A stretch of DNA of 64,000 nt from Streptomyces hygroscopicus subsp. hygroscopicus (GTDB taxonomy: Bacteria; Actinomycetota; Actinomycetes; Streptomycetales; Streptomycetaceae), in the NCBI RefSeq assembly GCF_030269125.1, contig NZ_BSSM01000001.1, positions 620,001 to 684,000 on the forward strand. The letters run 5' to 3'. This document shows positions 1-7,432 of the stretch, in pieces (position 1 is the stretch's first letter; every line of letters begins with the position of its first letter). The notes below the pieces were generated by a model. The model saw nothing but the letters and a program-made list of their open reading frames with translations. It was not told the DNA's origin and did no database searches. A program made the translations under genes and the position numbers.

Positions 1-296
1 AGGTCCGCGTTGTCCGGGTCGAGGACGTCGGCGACGACCTGCTCGTCCGGGCTGATCGGGTCGAGGCTGTAGGTGCCGGGCAGGTCCTCGATGACCACTT
101 CCTGCTTGCCGACGCGCGCCGTTCCCTCGTAGCGCGCGACGGTGACGCCGGGGTAGTTGCCGGTCTTGGTGCGCAGGCCGGTCAGGGCGTTGAACAAGGT
201 GCTCTTGCCCGAGTTCGGGCTGCCGACCAGGGCCAGCCGGGTACCGCCGGTGACCGTCCCGGTCGTCGCGCCGGTCGGGCCGCAGTGCGCGCTCAT
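1..296 (-). CDS. feoB: Ferrous iron transport protein B, N-terminal part (cut by window edge)
   Basis: The 98 visible residues are the start of the FeoB GTPase domain, which drives Fe(II) uptake through the inner-membrane FeoB channel. Visible G motifs are the G1 P-loop GSPNSGKST at about residues 26-34, the G2 loop GNYPGVTV at about 47-54, and G3 DLPGTYSL at about 71-78. The ATG at 296 overlaps the feoA stop in an ATGA arrangement, so the two genes are translationally coupled. The rest of the gene, including the membrane part, lies before position 1. Regulation is probably shared with feoA through the iron box at 628-646. Identification rests on the GTPase motifs plus the feoA neighbour and is firm. 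Confidence 0.93.
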   Translation of the reverse strand, partial: MSAHCGPTGATTGTVTGGTRLALVGSPNSGKSTLFNALTGLRTKTGNYPGVTVARYEGTARVGKQEVVIEDLPGTYSLDPISPDEQVVADVLDPDNAD

Positions 297-595
297 GCGG
301 TGCGCCGTACCCGGATGCCCGCGGCCTGTTCCCCGCGCAGGGCGATCTCGTACTCCACGACCTGGAAGACGACGGGGTCGCCGAGCGGCGCCCGGCGCAG
401 CACGGTGACCTCGGTGCCGGGGGCGAACCCCAGATCGAACAGGCGTCGCGCGGTGCTCGGCTCGACGGACTCGTCGATGCCGGAGACCTCGCCGCTCATT
501 CCGGGGCGCAGGTCCGAAAGCCGTACGTCCGCTCCGGAGTCCACCGGCACGGACGAACCGCTCTTGCGGCGCGCACCCCACTGCACTGAGACCAT
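293..595 (-). CDS. feoA: Ferrous iron transport protein A (FeoA)
   Basis: A small cytoplasmic SH3-like protein that accompanies FeoB in Fe(II) uptake. The FeoA core runs from about residue 23 (VRLSDLRPGMSGEVSGI) to the end, with the typical RLFDLGFAPGTEVTVLRRAPLGDP stretch seen here in two parts and EYEIALRGEQA near the C-terminus. At 100 residues it is slightly longer than most FeoA proteins because of a polar N-terminal tail. I chose the ATG at 595 because a GAGGG lies five bases upstream; a GTG two codons earlier (601) is the alternative. The stop overlaps the feoB start by 4 bases. An iron box sits about 33 bases upstream. Confidence 0.9.
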   Translation of the reverse strand: MVSVQWGARRKSGSSVPVDSGADVRLSDLRPGMSGEVSGIDESVEPSTARRLFDLGFAPGTEVTVLRRAPLGDPVVFQVVEYEIALRGEQAAGIRVRRTA

Positions 596-627
596 CGACA
601 CCCTCGCACAAGGATCACCTAATCAAC

Positions 628-646
628 TTAGGGAAGGCTAACCTTT
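628..646 (-). promoter_or_regulatory. Iron box upstream of feoAB (DmdR/IdeR-type operator)
   Basis: TTAGGGAAGGCTAACCTTT matches the actinobacterial iron-box consensus TTAGGTTAGGCTAACCTAA at 15 of 19 positions. It is 33 bases upstream of the feoA start, where an iron-loaded DmdR/IdeR repressor would block transcription. Confidence 0.75.
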
Positions 647-930
647 TGCCTCGGTAATGAGAATATCGGCTCCGCCCCGGCATGAGCCGTGGGGGGGCGC
701 GTTGAGGCGCGGGCGTGTCGTACGACGCCTCCGGGCGCCTCGGTCCTCGGACCCCTCGGCCATCCGGTCCCCTCGGTCATCTCCCCCACGTCCCCTCCCC
801 ACCCCGCCCGGTCCGCGAGAAGCCCTGACCGCCGGTGACGGTCGCAGCGCCAGGTGGTGGACCGGCAGTAGGCGATCGGGCTGCGTTGTCCGAGGCGGGA
901 GTGCCCGGCCGGGGAGTGGTCCCGTGCCGG

Positions 931-970
931 CAGGCGGGGCCGGGCCGAACTCCGGCCCCGGCCCCGCCTG
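931..970 (-). terminator. Hairpin terminator downstream of the purine permease
   Basis: A 14-bp perfect stem (931-944 with 957-970) with a small inner extension begins three bases after the permease stop. It is GC-rich and has no long T run, as is usual for Streptomyces terminators. Confidence 0.7.
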
Positions 971-972
971 CT

Positions 973-2364
973 TCAGCGCGCCGACGCCAACTCCTCCCCC
1001 GCCTCCCTCGGATGCGTCGCGTCCCGCGCGTCCCCGCCCCGGCCCAGGTGGTTGAAGACCAGGTTGAGCAGGACCGCCGTGACGCACCCCGTGGAGATGC
1101 CCGAGTCCAGTACGATCCTCGCGGTACCGGGGAAGGCGTGGTAGAAGTCCGGCGCGGTGATCGGCACGATGCCGACGGCCAGGGACACGGCGACGATGAG
1201 GACGTTGTCGTCCTTGTCCAGGCCCGCGCGGACCAGGGTCTGGATGCCGCTCGCGGCGACCGAGCCGAACAGGACGACGCCCGCGCCGCCGAGCACCGGC
1301 CTCGGGACGGCGGCGATCAGGGAGGCGGCCGCCGGGCACAGGCCCATCAGGACGAGGAAGCCGCCACCGAAGGCGACGACGAAGCGGCTGCGGACGCGGG
1401 TCATGGCGACCAGGCCGATGTTCTGGGCGAAGGCGCTGCACATGAAGCCGTTGAACAGGGGGCTGAGGGCGGAGCCCAGGGTGTCCGCGCGCAGGCCCGC
1501 CGCGATGGTCCGCTCGTCGCAGGGGCGTTCGACGATCTCGCCGAGGGCCAGCATGTCGGCGGTGGACTCGGTCATCGAGACCACCATCACCACGCACATC
1601 GACAGGATCGCGGCGATGTGGAACCGCGGCGCGCCGAAGTGGAAGGGGGTCGGGAAGCCGACCAGGTCCGCCGCCGCGACCGGGGAGAAGTCGGTGGCGC
1701 CGGACGGGATCGCGATCAGCGTGCCGGCGACCAGGCCCAGCAGCACCGCGATCTGCTTGACGAAACCACGGGTGAAGCGGCGCAGGAGCAGGACGATCAG
1801 GAGGGTGGTGCCCGCCAGGGCGAGGTTGGTCGTGGAGCCGTGGTCGTGGGCCGAAGGGTCGGGACCCTGGGCCCAGCCGAAGGCGACCGGGAGCAGGGAG
1901 ACACCGATCAGGGTGATGACCGTGCCGGTGACGACCGGCGGGAAGAAGCGGACGGCCTTGCAGAACACCGGCGCGGCGAGGAAGCCGAGGAGTCCGGCGA
2001 CCATCACCGCGCCGAAGATCACCGGCAGCGCCTCGGACTTGTCCTTGGCGGAGGCGATGATCGCCGTCATGGGGGCGACCCCGGCGAAGGTGACGCCATT
2101 GACGAAGGGCAGCCGGGCGCCGACCTTCCAGAAGCCCAGGGTCTGGAGGAAGGTGGCGAGGCCGGCGGTGAACAGACAGGCGCCGGTGAGGAAGGTGAGG
2201 TCGGTACCGGACAGGCCGGCGGCCGCGCCGACGATCAGGGGCGGGGCGACGACCCCCGCGTACATGGCGGCCACGTGCTGCAGACCGCTGGTCGCCGTCT
2301 TCAGGACGGGGAGTTTCCCGTCCACCGGGTGGACTGGCGCTACGTCGACGGGTTGGGCGGACAC
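973..2364 (-). CDS. NCS2-family purine (xanthine/urate) permease
   Basis: A polytopic membrane transporter of the nucleobase:cation symporter-2 family, expected to import xanthine or urate with a cation. Hydrophobic segments run through the whole 463-residue protein. The family signature QNIGLVAMTRVRSR and the upstream MTESTADMLALGE segment with its conserved acidic residue are both present. It is the last gene of the urate degradation set, 258 bases after the 8-oxoguanine deaminase and followed by a hairpin, which supports urate or xanthine as substrate; family membership alone cannot settle which. I chose GTG at 2364 because GGAGGAG lies six bases upstream. A GTG at 2391 adds nine residues but has no ribosome binding site. 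Confidence 0.87.
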   Translation of the reverse strand: MSAQPVDVAPVHPVDGKLPVLKTATSGLQHVAAMYAGVVAPPLIVGAAAGLSGTDLTFLTGACLFTAGLATFLQTLGFWKVGARLPFVNGVTFAGVAPMTAIIASAKDKSEALPVIFGAVMVAGLLGFLAAPVFCKAVRFFPPVVTGTVITLIGVSLLPVAFGWAQGPDPSAHDHGSTTNLALAGTTLLIVLLLRRFTRGFVKQIAVLLGLVAGTLIAIPSGATDFSPVAAADLVGFPTPFHFGAPRFHIAAILSMCVVMVVSMTESTADMLALGEIVERPCDERTIAAGLRADTLGSALSPLFNGFMCSAFAQNIGLVAMTRVRSRFVVAFGGGFLVLMGLCPAAASLIAAVPRPVLGGAGVVLFGSVAASGIQTLVRAGLDKDDNVLIVAVSLAVGIVPITAPDFYHAFPGTARIVLDSGISTGCVTAVLLNLVFNHLGRGGDARDATHPREAGEELASAR

Positions 2365-2622
2365 GGCGGGCTCCTCCGGTCGGTTGGACACGTCGGCTGC
2401 GGACGCGGGTTTCAGGGAGGTGGTGCGCGGCGGTCATGGGGGGACCTCCCGCTCGGGCGGAGTCGGGAGCGGGGAGGGACCGGTGGCCGCGTGAGGGGCC
2501 GAGGACGGGACCGTTCCGGGGCGCACGCTCGCACGCGCGTCCCGGAGCCGGCCGCCGCGGACCCCGCTCGGGTCCACGGCTACCGGCCGGGAGCCGTCCC
2601 TCCCGGCCGGAGTCGGGTGGGC

Positions 2623-4002
2623 TCAGCCCTGGGCGGCGATCCGCGCCAGGCGGCGGGCCTCGTCGCGGGTGGCACGGGCGACGGCGTCCTCGTCGACGGT
2701 CAGCAGGCGGCCGTCCGCGACGATCTGACGGCCGTTCACGAAGGACGCCGTGACCGGGGCGGCCGCGCCGAAGACCAGGGCGGTCACCGGGTCGGCGATG
2801 GAGGCGTGGGCCAGCGTGTCCATCTTCCAGAGCACCACGTCGGCGAGCTTCCCGGCCTCCAGCGAGCCGGTCTCGGCGGCGCGGCCGAGCACCCGGGCGC
2901 CGCCATGGGTGCCGAGCCGCAGAACCTGCCGGGCGTTCAGCGCGGCCTCCTTGTGGGCGCCGAGCCGGTTGATGAGCAGGGCGTTGCGCAGCTCGGTGTG
3001 GAGTTCGCCGGACTCGTTGGAGGCGGTGCCGTCGACGCCGAGGCCGACCGGGACGCCCGCGGCGAGCATGTCCGGGACCCGTGCGATGCCCGCGGCGAGA
3101 CGGGCGTTGGACGAGGGGCAGTGGGCGACCCCGGTGCCGGTGCGGGCGAAGGCGGCGATGTCGGAGTCGTTCATGTGGACGCAGTGCGCCATCCACACGT
3201 CCTCGCCGAGCCAGCCCGTGGACTCGAAGTAGTCGGTCGGGCCCATGCCGAACAGCTCGTGGCAGAACCGCTCCTCCTCCACGGTCTCCGAGCCGTGCGT
3301 GTGCAGCCGCACGCCGAGGCGGCGGGCGAGCCCGGCGGCGTCCCGCAGGAGTTCGGTGGAGACGGAGAAGGGGGAGCACGGGGCCACGGCGACCTGGGTC
3401 ATGGCGTCGAAGGAGGGGTCGTGGTGCTCCTTGACGGTCGCCTCCGTCGCGGCGAGCGCGCCCTCCAGGCTCTCGACGGCGAAGTCCGGGGGCAGTCCGC
3501 CGTCCTTCTCGCCGCGGTCCATGGAGCCGCGGGCGAGCGTGAAGCGGACGCCCGTCTCGCGGGCGGCGCGGATGATCGCGCCGGACAGGTCGCCGGTGCC
3601 GCGCGGGTAGACGTAGTGGTGGTCCATCGCGGTGGTGACACCGCCGCGGGCCATCATCGCGAGCGAGCCGCGGGCCGCCGTGTAGGCCATGGGCTCGTCG
3701 ATGCGCGCCCAGATCGGGTACAGGGCGACCAGCCAGTCGAACAGGTTGTGGTCGGTGGCCAGGCCCCGGGTGATCCACTGGTAGAAGTGGTGGTGGGTGT
3801 TGACCAGGCCGGGGGTCGCGAGGTGTCCGGTGGCGTCGATACGGCGGACCACGTTCGCCAGGCCCTCGGGTGCCGGCCCCGCGCCGAGCGCCTCGATGCG
3901 GTTGCCGGCGAGGACCAGGTACCCGGAGGCGTACTCGGTGTCGTCGGCGTCGACGGTCGCGATCGAACAGTTCTCGATGACGATGCGCTGGGCTGCTGCC
4001 AT
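2623..4002 (-). CDS. 8-oxoguanine deaminase (amidohydrolase superfamily)
   Basis: A cytoplasmic metal-dependent amidohydrolase of the TrzN/hydroxydechloroatrazine-hydrolase-like branch. Its members next to purine genes deaminate 8-oxoguanine to urate. Metal ligands visible are the HHHF motif at about residues 69-72 (in NTHHHFYQW), the His of RLHTHGSE, the His of WMAHCVHM, and the Asp of GLGVDGTASN. At 459 residues it is normal length. The ATG at 4002 is preceded by AAGGACG at good spacing; an upstream frame start at 4044 has no such site. It follows uricase after 126 bases and precedes the purine permease, so it would feed urate into the pathway. Cytosine- or guanine-deaminase-like activity is the main alternative. 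Confidence 0.85.
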   Translation of the reverse strand: MAAAQRIVIENCSIATVDADDTEYASGYLVLAGNRIEALGAGPAPEGLANVVRRIDATGHLATPGLVNTHHHFYQWITRGLATDHNLFDWLVALYPIWARIDEPMAYTAARGSLAMMARGGVTTAMDHHYVYPRGTGDLSGAIIRAARETGVRFTLARGSMDRGEKDGGLPPDFAVESLEGALAATEATVKEHHDPSFDAMTQVAVAPCSPFSVSTELLRDAAGLARRLGVRLHTHGSETVEEERFCHELFGMGPTDYFESTGWLGEDVWMAHCVHMNDSDIAAFARTGTGVAHCPSSNARLAAGIARVPDMLAAGVPVGLGVDGTASNESGELHTELRNALLINRLGAHKEAALNARQVLRLGTHGGARVLGRAAETGSLEAGKLADVVLWKMDTLAHASIADPVTALVFGAAAPVTASFVNGRQIVADGRLLTVDEDAVARATRDEARRLARIAAQG

Positions 4003-4128
4003 GTTTCGTCCTTTTCGCTCAGCGGACTTCTGTGGGGAGGGCACGGCAGGACCCCGGGGGGATTCGAGTGCCGCGGCCGGGGGCGGGGTGGGGGTCGCCC
4101 CGGCCGCGGGTGCCGAGAAGGGGGCGGA

Positions 4129-5046
4129 TCAGAGGTTGGTGAGGTCCACCGGGATCCGCGGTTCGCAGCCGTCCCGGAGGATGGTCGCCTCGATCAGGCC
4201 GTAGGGCCGGTCGGCGGCGAAGTAGACCTCGTTGTCGTTCTCCAGTCCGAACGGCTCCAGGTCGACCAGGAAGTGGTGCTTGTTGGGCAGCGAGAAGCGG
4301 ACCTCGTCGATCTCGCTGCGGTTGTCGATGACGCGCGCGCCCATCTGGTACATCGTCTGCTGCAAGGAGAGGGAGTAGGTCTCCGCGAAGGCCTGGAGCA
4401 TGTGCTTCCTGACCTGCTCGTACGACGTCTCCCAGTGCGGCATCTTCTGCTCGTCGTCGGTCCAGTTGAACCGCCAGCGGCCGGAGACCGAGGTCGCCAG
4501 GATGCGGTCGTGGGACTCCTGGAGGGTCGTGTACTTGTCCTTGGCGTAGCCCCAGAACTCGGAGTCGGTCGAGTTCATGACCGTCAGGTCCTTGAGGCCG
4601 GAGACGACCTCCCAGGACGAGCCGTCGTAGGTGATCTGGGTCAGCCGGGTCTCCTGGCCCTTGCGGACGAAGGAGTGCTTGGCCTCGTCGGCGCCGGAGG
4701 TCGCGATCCGCTCCCACTCGTACTCCTCGATCCGGATCCGGGCGCGCCGGATGGGCTCCTGCGAGGTGACGAAGTGCCGGGCGAGATGGATGCCGAACTG
4801 CTCGGCCGACTCGATGCCGTACTCCTTGGCGAACGCGAACACCGTGTTCTTCGTGGTGTCGGTCGGCAGCACATGGGCGTTGGAGCCCGAGTAGTGGACC
4901 TCGTCCATGTCGCCGCTGAGCGACACCGAGACATCGAGATCCTTGATGTGGTGGGTGGCGCCGTCCCGCGTGATCCTGACGACTCGGTTCTCGGCCTTGC
5001 CGTACTGGTTCTGGCCCAGGATCACAGGGCGGGAATTGACGGTCAT
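4129..5046 (-). CDS. pucL: Uricase (urate oxidase)
   Basis: Oxidises urate to 5-hydroxyisourate with O2, giving H2O2; a cofactor-free tandem T-fold enzyme. The 305-residue length and sequence fit the family: N-terminal NQYGKAENRVVRI, then KDLTVMNSTDSEFWGY, TTLQESHDRILATSV, and the C-terminal NKHHFLVDLEPFG segment. The start at 5046 has GGGAG upstream; a longer open frame to 5202 overlaps uraH and is not used. It begins only four bases after the uraH stop, so uraD, uraH and uricase form one transcript that covers urate to S-allantoin. Identification is firm. Confidence 0.95.
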   Translation of the reverse strand: MTVNSRPVILGQNQYGKAENRVVRITRDGATHHIKDLDVSVSLSGDMDEVHYSGSNAHVLPTDTTKNTVFAFAKEYGIESAEQFGIHLARHFVTSQEPIRRARIRIEEYEWERIATSGADEAKHSFVRKGQETRLTQITYDGSSWEVVSGLKDLTVMNSTDSEFWGYAKDKYTTLQESHDRILATSVSGRWRFNWTDDEQKMPHWETSYEQVRKHMLQAFAETYSLSLQQTMYQMGARVIDNRSEIDEVRFSLPNKHHFLVDLEPFGLENDNEVYFAADRPYGLIEATILRDGCEPRIPVDLTNL

Positions 5047-5050
5047 GTAG

Positions 5051-5458
5051 CTAGCTCCCTCGGTAAACGGAGTAGCCGAACGGGCTGAGCAGCAGCGGTA
5101 CGTGGTAGTGCTCGCCCGGTACGACGGCGAAGGTGACCGCCACCTCCGGGAAGAACACCGCCGGTCCGCTGTCCCGATTCGCGGGGGCGTCCTGCTGCGC
5201 ATCGGCTTGCTGGTTCGCTGATCGCTCTCGGAAATACGGCTCCACGGCGAAGTCGAGCCGTACCTGAGTGGTACCCACCGGGAGCGCCGGCAGGTCCCCG
5301 CACCGGCCGTCGGCGTCGGTCGCGGAGCCGCCGAGCGCGCGCCAGTCCGCGTCCCGGTCCGGACGGGCGGAGAGGCGGACGGCGACGCCCTCGGCGGGGC
5401 GGCCGACGGAGGTGTCCAGGATGTGCGTGGACACGGAGGCGGTGGTGCCGGTGCTCAT
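5051..5458 (-). CDS. uraH: 5-hydroxyisourate hydrolase (transthyretin-like)
   Basis: Hydrolyses 5-hydroxyisourate to OHCU, the step after uricase. Family signatures are the N-terminal STHILDTSVGRPA (catalytic His near residue 12), the LDFAVEPYF region, and the terminal YRGS that completes the active site. Length is 135 residues against about 110-120 for the family. The extra length is a Gln/Ala/Asp-rich insertion (about residues 79-94, containing ANQQADAQQDAPANRD) placed before the PEVAVTF strand; it is probably a surface loop. The gene lies three bases after uraD and four before uricase, indicating translational coupling. Confidence 0.94.
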   Translation of the reverse strand: MSTGTTASVSTHILDTSVGRPAEGVAVRLSARPDRDADWRALGGSATDADGRCGDLPALPVGTTQVRLDFAVEPYFRERSANQQADAQQDAPANRDSGPAVFFPEVAVTFAVVPGEHYHVPLLLSPFGYSVYRGS

Positions 5459-5461
5459 GGG

Positions 5462-5974
5462 TCAGGCGTCCTCTTCGACGAGTCGGGCCAGTCGGATGCG
5501 GTTGATCTTCCCCAGTTCGGCGCGGACGATCTCCCGCTCGCGCTCCGGCGCGTTCCCGATCCGCTCCTTGACCGCGTCGCGCATCCGCTCGCCGGTCAGG
5601 CCGGTGGCGCAGATGAGGAAGACGTGGCCGAACCGCTCCTGATAGGCCAGGTTGAGTTCGAGCATCTCGGCCTTGAGTTCGTCCGAGGCGCCGGCCATGC
5701 CGCGCTGTTCGCGGGCCGAGGCCGGATCGCCCGGCCGGGGCCGCCCTATCGGCGGGTGCCCGGCCATCGCCTCCGCCAGATCGGCGGCGGTCAGCTCGGC
5801 CAGGGCGGCGTCGCCCGTGTCGTAGAGCTGCTCGGCGGTGGCGTAGGGGCGGGCGGCGATCAGCCGTCGCACCCACGTCGTGGAGGCGCACGCCTCGTGG
5901 AGGACGGCGAAGGCCGCCCGCTCCTCCAGATCGTTGAACCGGGCCAGGCCCGGGGGCGTGGAAGTCGACGTCAC
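5462..5974 (-). CDS. uraD: OHCU decarboxylase
   Basis: Converts 2-oxo-4-hydroxy-4-carboxy-5-ureidoimidazoline to S-allantoin, the last step of the ureide pathway present here. The catalytic motif AGHPPIG at about residues 71-77 carries the essential His. The FGHVFLICATG stretch and the C-terminal ELGKINRIRLARL helix are typical. Length (170) is normal. It is the first gene of the uraD-uraH-uricase transcript. Just upstream are a sigma70-like promoter and a 15-bp inverted repeat overlapping its -35 (6024-6064). Confidence 0.95.
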   Translation of the reverse strand: MTSTSTPPGLARFNDLEERAAFAVLHEACASTTWVRRLIAARPYATAEQLYDTGDAALAELTAADLAEAMAGHPPIGRPRPGDPASAREQRGMAGASDELKAEMLELNLAYQERFGHVFLICATGLTGERMRDAVKERIGNAPEREREIVRAELGKINRIRLARLVEEDA

Positions 5975-6023
5975 GGGAGCCTCCGTGGCCGTGTCCGGCC
6001 TTCGTGCTGAACGGGCTGCCGCT

Positions 6024-6064
6024 AGCTAACGCCCCCCGGAAAGACCGCGTCAACACTTTGTTGA
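6024..6064 (-). promoter_or_regulatory. Promoter and overlapping operator for the urate operon
   Basis: On the minus strand TTGACG (6053-6048) and TTAGCT (6029-6024) are separated by 18 bases, a sigma70-like promoter aimed at uraD. The perfect inverted repeat TCAACA-CTT-TGTTGA (6050-6064) overlaps the -35, a typical place for a repressor. The binding protein is unknown; PucR or the small HTH protein at 6105-6467 are candidates. Confidence 0.6.
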
Positions 6065-6104
6065 AAATTCCGCGTTACAAGCGCGGACACCCTCCGCAGG
6101 GGCC

Positions 6105-6467
6105 TCAGGCGCCCTTTTCCCGGTTGAGGTAGTTGTAGACGGTGAAGCGGCTGACGCCCAGCGCGCCCGCCACGGTCTCCACGCCGTGCCGCACCGCGAA
6201 GGCGCCCCGCGCCTCCAGTATCCGCACGACCTCCTGCTTGGCCCTGCGGTCCAGCTCGGACAGCGGCCGCCCCTCCCTGCGCTCCATCGCGGCGAGGATG
6301 TGATCGAGGGAATCGGCGAGCTGGGGCAGGCGTACGGCGACGGCGTCGACGCCCTCCCAGGCGAGCACGACGTCCTCGGGGCCCGCCTCGTCGGGCGGCA
6401 GCATCGCGCCACCCATCGCGTCGACCAGTGGTTTCACGGCCGCGATGAAGCGCTCCTCCCCGCTCAT
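6105..6467 (-). CDS. Small helix-turn-helix regulator next to the urate operon
   Basis: A 120-residue protein with a C-terminal helix-turn-helix (about residues 88-118: VETVAGALGVSRFTVYNYLNRE) resembling the DNA-binding domain of YheO-type regulators. The N-terminal half has no family I can name, and the PAS-like domain of full YheO proteins is absent. It is transcribed toward uraD with 130 bases between, and its start overlaps the stop of the thiamine-binding-family gene (ATGA). GGAGGAC precedes the ATG at 6467. A role in controlling urate catabolism is inferred from position only. Confidence 0.8.
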   Translation of the reverse strand: MSGEERFIAAVKPLVDAMGGAMLPPDEAGPEDVVLAWEGVDAVAVRLPQLADSLDHILAAMERREGRPLSELDRRAKQEVVRILEARGAFAVRHGVETVAGALGVSRFTVYNYLNREKGA

Positions 6468-6742
6468 CTGCCGTCCTCCCCGGCCTCGTCGCCCAGCACG
6501 TTGACCTGGAGCGAGATCCGGGTGGCCCCGGCCGCGAGGCTCCTGCGCAGCAGCGCGTCCACCGTGGTGAGCACGCGCTCGGCGCCACCCTCCGCGGTGT
6601 TGCCGAACGGGCCGACGTCCACGGCGTCCAGGCTCGCCGTCTCTATGACCTCCCGCGCCGCCAGGGCGTGCGCGGGGGCCTCCTCCAGGTCGAAGGGTTC
6701 GGTCGTGAACTCCACCCTCAGTCGCACTGCGCCCCCAGACAT
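6464..6742 (-). CDS. Thiamine-binding / MTH1187-family small protein
   Basis: A 92-residue cytoplasmic protein. The sequence LRVEFTTEPFDLEE at the start, DAVDVGPFGNTAEGG in the middle and ATRISLQVNVLGDE at the end fit the small alpha/beta MTH1187/YkoF-like fold (Thiamine_BP family), whose members bind thiamine-like ligands in some species. The open frame extends 61 codons further upstream, but residues before MSGG are Arg/Pro-rich and noncoding in character, so I take the ATG at 6742. It overlaps the HTH gene by 4 bases. Its link to purine catabolism is not obvious. Confidence 0.75.
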   Translation of the reverse strand: MSGGAVRLRVEFTTEPFDLEEAPAHALAAREVIETASLDAVDVGPFGNTAEGGAERVLTTVDALLRRSLAAGATRISLQVNVLGDEAGEDGR

Positions 6743-6961
6743 CCTTCCGGCCCGCGCTCCGTCCCGAGCACTCACGAGAGGGCACATCAGGGCGCACCGA
6801 GGCCACGGCGACCGGCTGCGCCACAGTCGCGGCGTACCGCAGGCCGGCCGATTCCACGCGGCGGAGCCGGTTCGTCCGCCACGAGGCGACCCTAACCGAC
6901 CAGGAGGACGGGACGCCGTGCGCATCCCTGGGCCAGCCCCACGCGGACGACCTCGCCGGGA

Positions 6962-7345
6962 TCAGTCCGCCGGGCGGACCCGAGCGGAAGGAGCGCCTTC
7001 CGCCGCCTCCTGGAAGTCGGCGATGTCTCCGCCGTACTCCCTCGCCCAGTCCGTCAGGACCTCGATGGGCTCGACGAGGGTCCGGCCGAGGTCGGTGAGG
7101 CGGTACTCGACCCGCCTCGGCCCCTCGGCATGACGGTCGACCAGCCCGTACCGCTGGAGCCTGCGCAGCGTCTGGGTGAGGACCTTGCGCGAGACACCGC
7201 CGATGAGGTCGACCAGCTCGCCGTGCCTGCGAGGCTCCCGGCTGAGTCCGAAGAGCGCGAGCACGGCCCATTTGTCGGAGATGATCTCGACCGCCAGACG
7301 CGTGGGGCAGTCGGCGAGGGAGGTCGCTCCGTTCACGTTCTGCAT
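6962..7345 (-). CDS. HxlR-family winged-helix regulator
   Basis: A 127-residue HxlR-type regulator. Recognisable features are the N-terminal Cys in DCPTRLAVEIISDKWAVL (about residue 13), GELVDLIGGVSRKVLTQTLRRL forming the recognition region, and the wing VEYRLTDLGRTL. HxlR proteins often sense electrophiles or redox state through the N-terminal Cys. It is divergent from an NADP-dependent quinone oxidoreductase with 87 bases between, the classic regulator/target arrangement. The start is the ATG at 7345, because the open frame upstream runs antisense to the oxidoreductase. Confidence 0.9.
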   Translation of the reverse strand: MQNVNGATSLADCPTRLAVEIISDKWAVLALFGLSREPRRHGELVDLIGGVSRKVLTQTLRRLQRYGLVDRHAEGPRRVEYRLTDLGRTLVEPIEVLTDWAREYGGDIADFQEAAEGAPSARVRPAD

Positions 7346-7355
7346 GAAGGTCGAA

Positions 7356-7371
7356 GGTACCAGGAGGTAAC
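7356..7371. promoter_or_regulatory. Candidate HxlR operator in the divergent promoter
   Basis: GGTACC-AGGA-GGTAAC is an imperfect inverted repeat (one mismatch per arm) between the HxlR gene and the oxidoreductase, and is the best operator candidate there. Confidence 0.35.
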
Positions 7372-7432
7372 GCACGGCTCCGTAGCGTCTTTTCCCGAAC
7401 CACTCACCAGCACCGGATGCGAAGGAGTCACC

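Larger units (their letters stand above)
602..972. other. Intergenic region between feoA and the purine permease
   Basis: It holds the iron box and feoA promoter region (about 602-660) and the permease terminator (931-970). I see no supportable gene in the remaining stretch, about 661-930. Confidence 0.6.

Noticed and set aside
638..3778. 1046-codon minus-strand open frame
   Set aside because: It is a shadow of the permease and deaminase genes. Its translation is Arg/Pro/Gly-rich, with no domains.
835..5088. 1417-codon plus-strand open frame
   Set aside because: It is antisense to the purine genes. High GC leaves few stops, and the product is Gly/Arg/Asp-rich low complexity.
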